A DNA stretch of 64,000 nucleotides, from contig NC_088301.1 of assembly GCF_032854445.1 (NCBI RefSeq), positions 43,023,116 through 43,087,115 of the forward strand, in the 5' to 3' direction. This document shows positions 1 to 9,923 of the stretch, piece after piece. How positions within the stretch are numbered: the stretch's first letter is position 1; the number at the start of each line of letters is the position of its first letter. The position numbers and the translations under genes were made by a program. The notes below the pieces were generated by a model, which was not told the origin of the DNA, made no database searches, and was given only the letters and a program-made list of their open reading frames with translations. Source of the stretch: Liolophura sinensis. Taxonomy: Eukaryota > Mollusca > Polyplacophora > Chitonida > Chitonidae.

Positions 1-790
1 TGCCCGCCCATAGCTTTCATCTAATCGTTCGCTATCTTGTCTACCCGTCGCCTATAGTTCTCCTATCCGTTTCCTATCTTTTTCTAACCCTTCCTTATCG
101 TTCTCCTATCCGTCACTTATCTTTATCCTAACCGTCCTCTATCTTTATCCTACCCGTTCCCTATCTTTCTCCTACCCGCCCCTTACCTTTATCCTACCCA
201 CCCCTATCTTTCTCCTAGCCGTCCTGTATCTTTTCTTACCCGTTCCCTATGGTTCTCCTATCCGTCCCCTCTCTTTTTCCTACCCGTCCCCTATATTTCT
301 CCTACCCGTCCTCTATCTTTTTTCTACCCGTCCTTATCTTTTCTTACCCGTTCCCTATGGTTCTCCTATCCGTCCCCTCTCTTTTTCCTACCCGTCCCCT
401 ATCTTTCTCCTACACGTCCTCTATCTTTATCCTACCCGTCCCCTACCTTTCTCCTACCCGTTCCCCGTCGTTCTCCTTCCTGTCATTTGTTTTTTTTCCT
501 ACTTGTCCCCTATCGTTCTCCCACCCGTCGCCTATCTTTTTCCTACCTGTCCCCTATCTTTCTCCTGTGCATGTCACTGTCTTTCTCCTCCTACCCCCTG
601 TCTTTCTCCTATACCAGTCCACTAGCTTTCTCCTGCCCGTCCTCTACCTTTCTGATCACGTCCCCATATCTTTCTCCTACTCGTGCCCTTTCTCCTTCCG
701 TCCCATACTTTTCTAATACCAGTCCTCTCTCCTACCCAGTCCCTGTCCTTTTCTTCCGGTCCCCTATCTTTCTCTTTCCCGTCTATTATC
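1..790. repeat. Pyrimidine-rich 21-bp minisatellite (left end off window)
   Basis: Imperfect tandem array of a roughly 21-bp unit of the form CCTATCTTTCTCC plus TACCCGTC, about 37 copies. It begins before the window and fades near 790. Nearly all purines are on the minus strand. A higher-order period of about 108 bp is visible: the stretch around 251-300 recurs almost exactly around 359-408, suggesting recent unequal exchange. The plus strand lacks stops, so long reading frames run through it, but their proteins are only the repeat read in different frames. Confidence 0.92.
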
Positions 791-1781
791 TTTCTTAAAT
801 TTATATGCTGAAGTTCATTTATTAAGTTTTTATTATATTAAAACGTGTAAAGAATTTCAGTAACAGTGTTTACTGTTGAACTCCGCCCAATGTCCAGCAT
901 GCCATTGTTTTTTTTAATAATTCTGACGTCACCCGAGGCAATGGATTCTTGCCGTCGAAACAGATCTTATGAACATTATGAATTAGAAAAAGTGTTCTAA
1001 CTTCATTTTCCTTGCAAGAATATGAACTTCCAACATGTTCACGTGTAGTGCTTGTGTTGTGCCAATGACTAAAGGTAATTTTGGTAGCGCGTATGACTGA
1101 TTTTACGGAGAGCTGAATATAGGCGACTCGCTAAAAGAAATAGTCCACTGTCCACTGTCTCACTCCTATTTCTCCAGTATTTATTTTCCCCAAACAATGT
1201 ATTTAGTTGAAAATGAAAGTAAGTGCATTATCAAGACGTGACAACGTGACAAGCGCCTATTTCGGCATAAGGCACTGGCCAGTTAATAGTCAGCCCAGTG
1301 ACAGGAGACATCATTTTTGTGCAACGAACAGTCTAATTACGACATCTCAATACTTGGTAATATTCGTGAACAGATGAATCAGTATTTTGAAAAATGAATG
1401 AATAATCAAATAAACCATTTGTAATTACCTTCACATACTGTCATTTCTCAGTCATTTATTATCTTACCTATATTGTAGATATACTCTAAATGCTCATTTC
1501 GTTTTACTCGAATTACTAAAATTACCAAGGAAGGAGTAAAAGGTGTAAAATGCACCATGATGAGGTGGTGATATATGTTATGCTTAACTTGAATCGTCTG
1601 TATGCGGTAGTTCATATGTGCTAAAAATGTACATGTAGGCTACATGTATGTGTTGATGTTTTCACATAAGGTTATCTGTATAAGTCAAAGACACACGGGT
1701 GAACTCACCTTATTCTGTATATCGAATAACGAATTAACGACGCTGTCCAGTCAATTGGACAGAAAGAACGAAGGAGTAATA
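791..1781. other. Upstream region of the DSL-ligand gene, no gene seen
   Basis: AT-rich DNA between the minisatellite and the signal-peptide exon. No convincing exon. Bases 1414-1482 resemble 2704-2766, both containing CCATTTGTAATTACCTT and GTCATTTCTCAGTCA, so part of this stretch belongs to a dispersed repeat. The promoter and 5' UTR should lie here, but I see no clear TATA or initiator. Confidence 0.5.
1414..1482 (+). repeat. Dispersed repeat, copy 1
   Basis: About 65 bp nearly shared with 2704-2766, in the same orientation. Family unknown; likely the edge of a non-autonomous transposon. Confidence 0.6.
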
Positions 1782-1841
1782 ATGCTGTCTTCGGCCCCTG
1801 TCTTTTATCTTGGCTTCTTTCTGTTCCTCTTTCATCTGACG
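1782..1841 (+). CDS. DSL ligand exon 1: signal peptide
   Basis: Twenty codons, MLSSAPVFYLGFFLFLFHLT, then donor GTAAGA. A short polar start followed by a hydrophobic core is a typical signal peptide. It ends in phase 0, matching the next exon. The frame stays open upstream to an ATG at 1644, but the ATG at 1782 gives a clean signal peptide and is preferred. Confidence 0.75.
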
Positions 1842-4800
1842 GTAAGACGTATCCAAGGTTTTAAAACATCCCCACCTATAATTTAAACTGATCTTAAACT
1901 GATCAACCTGAATATTTATTATATATGGTTTTATGGGAGGAATCGTAACACTTTTACGTATCTACAGGCATGCATATGGGAAAGAACATATGCATTCTGT
2001 CGACCTTTATGATATCACATGTGATGTTGTCTAGTTATAGACGTATACTTTCAAGCATTGGGCGTTTATATTATTTTATATGTCATTTATATACTGCGAA
2101 ACCTTTGTTCAACAAACCTTTGTTTGAAACACGTTCAATATTTAATTTAAAAATATTAACTGCTTCAAACAAATGACAAATGTTTTAAAAAGATATTGGC
2201 AGTAAAAATGATTTTTTTAATTGAGCTGGATGATCTGTATAGTGATTTGAGCTAGTGTGTAATCTGAGTAATATTTCAAAGAGAAGAATGCATATATGCA
2301 TATATGCTGAAATATGCATATGTATTATAAAAATAGGGTAATGTATTGTTGGATTGTTTGAAATCTGAACTTCCTACAACTGCACGTACTACTTTTTTAT
2401 GAAGGCTAAATGCATTAGTACAATTCACTTTAGCAATTATAAGAATAGAGAAGCTTAAACTGGACCCCAGACCATGAATGGGTGAAACCGTAATCCATAA
2501 AAATGAGTGAATAATTTAAAAAATACCGTGCAATTCACTTAAAACCCTTCAGCGTTGGGTACAAGTACAATGTAATGAATAGATCCAACTTAATGGTGAC
2601 TTGTAATAATGAGTAGATCTCTAGAGATAGAGCGTTTACAAAGATTTGGACAGACGGCCAGCTGGACGACAATACTCCTTGGCCAGTACTGGCTAAGGGG
2701 TAATAGACCATTTGTAATTACCTTACTTAATGTCATTTCTCAGTCAATTATTATCTCACCTATACAGCAGAGAGTCTGTCAGCATCCTGTGGGTGGTCGT
2801 GGGTTTCCCAGGGTTGCCCGGTTTCCTCTCACCACAATGCTGGCCTCCGTCATATAAGGGAAATATTCTTGAGTGCGGCGTAAAACATGCTCAAATGCAT
2901 GAATGCAGTTTAGAGAAGCTTTAAAGATGACTCCAGTCACCACTCTCATAAACTATATAACTTTTACAACCCTTGCAATAGTATGCAGTTTCGTAGTGGT
3001 CCACAGTGTTTTTTTTTTTTTTTTTTTTTGTTTTTTTTTTCTTTTGTATTTCTTGCACACAGAAAGTGTACGGAGGTGGGACACTCGAGATAAGGTTTAT
3101 CAAGTTTGAGAATCATGAGGGGAAGGAGGGGAGCGGCGCGTGCTGTGATGGCGTCTGGTTCGTTTGTCCAAGCAAATGTGACCATAAATTCGACATCTGC
3201 GTGGACAAGATTGCCTTGCAAGTAAAAATATTTACTTCAGTTCATCTTCGATTTCTCAGCATACACAGTTCATGGGGAGTTGTTACTTTACTACAAGCAT
3301 GCAATGTTTGACATATTGAGCCGTTTGACTGGCTCTAAAATGTTCAGACCGGAAGGATCATGGATTTGAATCCAGAATCATCCATTTGAATCAGACCTTT
3401 AGTCTGTGCTCAACAAGTAGAGAAACGAGTATGGTTGAGAGAGAGGTTGAAGAAAAAGAAATGAAGAGGATGTGTTTTTAACAACTGATGTTAAATGACG
3501 GTACACTGATGTGGAATGAATCTTGATTTTGTAGGAAACAAAAATTAAAAAGAGGTGATGTTGGAAAAAATAAACAAATGAAGAGAATTTGTGTTTTACA
3601 AATAATGTTAAATTGATTCGCTTGAAGGCAAACTGAGGTGGAATCAAATCTTGAAGTTGGGAAAACAAAAAATAAAAATATATATAACAATACATGTGTT
3701 TTATATATAAAGTTAACCTGAATCATTTGATGCTAAACTTGATCTTAATAGAGAAAACCAAAAAACAGAAGAGAATATAGATTTTACACCTGATATTAAA
3801 AAGATACATTTGTTGGTAAACTGAGGTGGATTCAAATCTTGATGTTGGAGAAAACAAAACAAAACAAATGAAGTAATCATTATCAGGAAACCACACACAA
3901 AAAACACTTGTGTTGTATAAACACAAACTTGTGTTCTTTCCATCAAAAGTTTTGTGTCATATTAGAAGAACTTTGTCTTGTGTTAAAAGAATTGAACACA
4001 TGATACGTTGGGTGTTATACAAAACATTTGTTGCAAACAAGTTTTTGCTGCATTGCATCAATGCTACCTCAATTTGGTTCAACACAATTTTGTGCTCTAT
4101 TTTTGGTTACACAGCCCTGTGTACCTCATATTTATTTAACACGTTTGAGCTCGTGAGACACTACTTTTTTCAGATTTTTGCTTACCGACTAAAAGTGGTT
4201 TTAAATGATTAGATTGTAAGGTGGCCTTTATATATGAGACAATACTAATCATGTTTTCCATATGATGAGAATTCATCTTATGCTAACACAACAAAAAGGA
4301 AAAGAGCATACATTGGCTGACAGACTTCGACAAATAGCTTTATTTCTCTGCTGCAGTGATGATGATCCGGCGATGTGTTATTATGGTCGAAAGGAGACAG
4401 GAGTGACCCCTGATCAGAATAACATCATCTTCTCCGACAACATAGGCGGGACACCTAACCCCATGATCTTCCCTTTCAATGCTTGGCCGGTAAGATCTAA
4501 TACAAGCTAACAGAACGTCAGTAAAGCATTTCTTGAAATTTAAACAGATGTTACAGTAGTATTTAACGTAAAGGGCATCGACAGAACTAAAAGTCTAAAC
4601 GACATATTCACTGTTTTCCTAACTGCGCCTTTTTACTATAGTACGTCTTTCCGGGCACTTACAACAGCCAGAGATCGTTAACATAGTAAAGGTATGTAAA
4701 ATGGACACAGGATTTTATAATTTAATCTGAATCATTTGAGTCAAACTCGAACTTGGCTCCAAAATCAACTTGCAAACTAATACTGCATGGTGTTTTGGAC

Positions 4801-7800
4801 GTGGGCACTGGTCTAATGCTTAGTGCTCACCTTTCAGTCTTTAGTGTACGCAAGACAGGAATTTTGTAGACTTTCCAGCTCTGCGTGCTAGTAAAGTCTT
4901 CGTGACAATAAGTGGTCGACGATACTCTTGTGGCCGTTTGTGCAATCGATCGCTCCTTGCAGACCACTTGTCTTCCATCCATATGATCTCTATATCTTTA
5001 CGCCGCATGCATGTGTATTCTAAAAGTCACTCTCTATCTCGCATTTGTTGTCTTTAAATATCAAAAGAAAAAGATAATGTGATTATAGAAAACATACTGC
5101 AATTGTTTAATAAATGTACTAACTTCGTCTTAGACACAGAACACAGTAAGGATAAAGCTGAATGTGTGGGACATAGATAGCTTAAACAAGCATGACCATG
5201 TGGAGTATTTCGCCAGACTCGTCACTGTTCCTGCAGCAAATGAGAAGGCCTTGGCCGCGCCAACAGAGGTCGTATTCCAGTCTTTTGTCAGGTACAGTGC
5301 ACAATCTGTTGTTCAAGCCATGTTGTCGAAAAAGTGCAATATAACATAGCTGAAAAACCGCCCTGATGTATGCATCACTTTACCTTTTGTATATATCTAT
5401 GCATTGTTGACGAATCCACTTGATTGTATAACTGATTTCTTGGTAGTTAGACGTATAAAGAAGTCAAGATCTTTTATTTATTTATTTATTTGATTGGTGT
5501 TTTACGCCGTACTCAAGAATATTTCGCTTATACGACGGCGGCCAACATTATGGTGGGTGAAAACCGGGCAGAGCCCGGGGAAACCCACGACCATCCGCCT
5601 GTTGCTGGCAGACCTTCCCACGTACGGCCGGAGAGGAAGCCAGCATGAGCTGGACTTGAACTCACAGCGATCGCTTTGTCAGGACTTTTTAAGTTACCTA
5701 TATATCCTCGTAAACGCCGTCTGATAACATGTTTTTTTCCTTTATCTTATTACCTGCAATATTCACGTGAGACGAAGAAGTGTGGCATCCCTGTTAGTTC
5801 GTGTCATTTTGGGTCACGTGAACATTTTTCAGTCGGCATACAAGTGTGGCAATTTTCGTGGCTAAACATCTTGTTAAATCACCAATCAAATAAATAAATA
5901 GATAAATGACTAAACAGTTTGCGAAAATTAATTATGTAAGATTCCATTACATAGATATTCATGAATACGCTAAAATTATATTACGGAATTACTGGGGATG
6001 AAGGGCAATGAGGAAAATGTATACAGAGATGCGTTAAGCGGTTCACATGTGACACAATCTTACTGATACCATAGTAAATCTTTCATCCATGACAATCTAT
6101 TTACAGTTCTTCTTGAAGCGTATAGACAACACCACACGACGTTAGAGAATCCTTGTAACGTTCACCCAAATACAAATATAAAGCACTGGTGTCCTATTCT
6201 CTCATGAACAGCTTGACTACAACTCTTAAAGTGTACTGTGATCCTTACTTCCATTCACCGAACTGCACCGTGTACTGTCGAGCCAGGGATGACGAAATGG
6301 GCCATTACACATGTGACCGAGATACTGGTACCAAAATATGCATGGCAGGTAAGTACTCAGCCTATTCATATTATCGATGCAAAATTTGAACGCTCATGAC
6401 AAAATTCTCAGTAAATGTGTTAAATATGTTTGGGGCTCGTGCACCATATAACGCACTGTCGTAAATAAAGTAAGGTGTCTATCGGTATATAGCCTGTGTC
6501 AGACCAGAATCTGATATTGCTCATTCAATGACTATTAGCGCCGAACACAATTTCTGTATGGTGGAAAGGGCTACTGAATTAATTAACATTGTCGAGGTAC
6601 AGACACTGGCAAAGACTAAAACAACGTCTATTAATATCAAAATATAATAGCATATGCAAGGTTTTAATTATCATATAGACTATATACAGGTGGAATAAAC
6701 CAATGTCCCAAATCAGACTAATTAGTCTAATACATGACGTTTAAAATCGGTGGGCCTAATTAAAAAAAACAGTAAAAAAAAAAAACAGTTTCTGTAGTCT
6801 AAGGTATGCATTTAGACAGACATACCAGCCGTCAACTAATAAAGACGTTCCAATTCAATAATCGCAAGGCAGATTCCCAAACCGACGTATAACACTAACC
6901 ACCAAGGAACTAAGATAGTACATAAAGTACGAAAATAGGACGGAATCATGCAAAGAGAAGCAGTCAACAGGTTTTAATGACGTTGGAAAGACGCAAGGTG
7001 TGTACAAGGGGTCTGAGTGAAGTCAGTATTCAAATCGTGTAGTTTTTTAGTGAGACGTTCAGAGTTTTTAAGCATCCACATACAGCTGGCGCCTGAATAT
7101 TTTGCATTTGCACGGCAGTAGTTATTCCAAAATGACTGGACTTCTTGTAGTGCATTCGTTAAGAGAATGGATACAAATTTGGCGGTACAGTTGTTTGACC
7201 CCGCAACAAAGTGAGCTTTGAATGGGGATTTATGCATTTTTGGAATCCATTAAAGTTGTTGTATGTCGGTGTGACGGGAAGGTGCGGATACACTCGTCTG
7301 TTTGAGAAAGAACTGGTGTATTTTAAACGAGTTCCTCCAGAGTATAGGTCGTTGTGGAATACGTTGAAGTTGTGGCAGTTGTTGCTGTCATATTAAGTTC
7401 CACAACAAGAGCCTGTTAATAATAATTCTTGCAAACAAATATAATATTATTAGGAGCATTGTCAGCAGGAGAAATAACGTATTTTCTTTGACGGTCATCA
7501 AGCCCCTTTTGCACGGTAGGATCCTTCAAAACTTGTTTGACTTTGGGTCAAACCCGGGTCGAATCATACTAAAGGCTTAAAAGATTGGTACTTGTTGCCG
7601 TATGTTGCTGTCTCGCTTGGCGTTGAGAACTGAGAACCAGAAAGTTGATTGGCCCGGTGTCAGTTTGATGTGGCTGGGTCGGGTTTCATGCCTGGTGCAT
7701 GATCCTTCAGTGACGCGCTTTGGCGTGATGGACCCCCCCCCCTCCCCCCTACCACAAGAGGACACAGTACATTTACACAAACCCAATGACTCCTCGTTGT

Positions 7801-9843
7801 CATATGACTGAAAAATTTGTTAGTGCAACGTAAAACTCAAGTATACATAAATACATACCTAAAGCAAAAGACTTATATCCTTTTGGAAAGCCAAGCAAAA
7901 GAGTACTACATGGCAAATTTTAACATGCGTGGCAAAAAATGCAACAAACCGGAACAAAGGATCGAGTAATGCTCGAGTAATGACCTTTAACAAAATCTTT
8001 AAGAATTTTCACACAGGTATATGTAATAATTGTATTTACTATTTAAAATATATAGGCTGGACTGGGAGGGAATGCAATGAACCAATTCAATCTTGTAAGG
8101 ACAACCCATGCAGAAATGGTGGAGCTTGTCGAGATGACAAGAATGGTTATCTTTGTTACTGCAATTTACGTTACACAGGTAAGCGTATATTAAGAGCATT
8201 TATCTCTTTATTATTTCATTTCATGTTACTATTATTATACAGATGCGCAAAATAAGCACCATCCCACCATATTGGTGGGAAAAACTGTGGTCTTCAACGA
8301 ACGTCAGAACGTCGAGACTTTTTATCACCTACGCCCGTGAACAATGAGAGAGTTGATAGTATGGTTATTGGACACTACAACCGTGACCTATTGTTAAATA
8401 CAGCATTTCAACTTTCTTTGTTAAACAGGCAGGAGCTGTGAAATCGAATATCCATCATGTACAGATAGGCCATGTCCAGATACAGGATACTGCTTTAGCC
8501 TGGTGACAAATGCGTACTGTGCATGCCCTCCTGGGCGACCAGGTAAACAGTCGAAGTCTGATAGCAACTATTTTACATAAATGCCCTGTCTATTTGCTTT
8601 ATTTTAAGATTTATATGATGCAATAGCTTATATAATTTTGAAAACTTAGAATCAACCCCTTTAAACATATACGTTTTTATAGACAAGACTCGAAAATTAG
8701 AAATAAGAAGGACTATACTGAAACCCATACACAGTATGACTGGTGAGAAATGTTTCTGACCCATGAAATGTAGCCCTGTAATTCAAATCCTAAAAGTCTC
8801 ATTTCATCAACATAATATTTAAACAAGATAACCTATAGGTCAATAGCTTTTAATGATGTGGGACGGGCATTTGTGTGTGCAACACCAGAAAAATTCTTTT
8901 CCTCGGCAATACTTTTCCCATAAGTCAATCTCGTTACTTCATCTATGACACCTTAAATTAGAATACCGCAATTAAGACCCGTGCCTCGTCTCAGTCGTCC
9001 CTGTCACAAAACAAGAAAACAATATAAGGTTTCTCAGCTTTTGCTGACTTAACTGCAGCAGTGACCGTATTATATGGTAACCCAGTTATACAGTAATCCT
9101 GACGCAGAATTAGAAAAGATATATACAATGGCATGGTCGTATATATGGCAATATGTTATGGGGGAAAAAATGCGACCAAATGTAAAAGCAGTGACATTAA
9201 TGTTTCTTTAAAAAAGAAATCTTACAAAAACCTTTGACTGTGTTGAAATCTAACACAAGTTGTGTTGTTTTCATTCAACACAAACATGTGTTAAATAAAT
9301 ATGGAGTACACATATTTGTGTTACAAAATAATAAAACAATAAACTTGTGTTGAACCAAAATGATTTGATATGCAGAGCAACAAAAATTTGTGTATTTTGC
9401 AGAGTTATTCAGATATGACACAAGACTTTTGTTCGAAAGAACACTAGTTTGTGTTCATTCAGCAGGAGTGTTTTTATGTGGTCTGTGTTGTACAAGAAGC
9501 CCTATATGTGGAAATTACATGCACAAGTCATACGAAGACAAGAGTAAAACAGTAGAAAGTGATACTTGGTAAATGCCATAGGAATATTTGTGGGACGTAC
9601 GAGAAATAGATAGGGGTGAATGTAATAACCATAACCATAAAGTAAGCGCTAAACGGCCATAGGCCCCTACATGACATGAGGAAGTAAAAATACAAATACC
9701 AATACCATATCGATAAAGTTAATGGAATTTTGTTGCTAGTAGATGTATTTTATGGCACAAAACATCTCGCAGTGCAGACTTAACGAGTGTACGCATTCCG
9801 GTTTCTATAGTTTTAATACTGTCTTTATACCACCTTGCATACC

Positions 9844-9923
<80 letters not shown>

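Noticed and set aside
249-798. Overlapping 155- and 103-codon frames
   Set aside because: They are the minisatellite read in two frames; no splice sites or domains.
3910-4212. 100-codon plus-strand frame in ligand intron 2
   Set aside because: Coincides with the AACACAA-rich dispersed element; no domain.
8262-8280. Small palindrome TCCCACCA/TGGTGGGA
   Set aside because: Eight-base arms are too short to separate from chance here.
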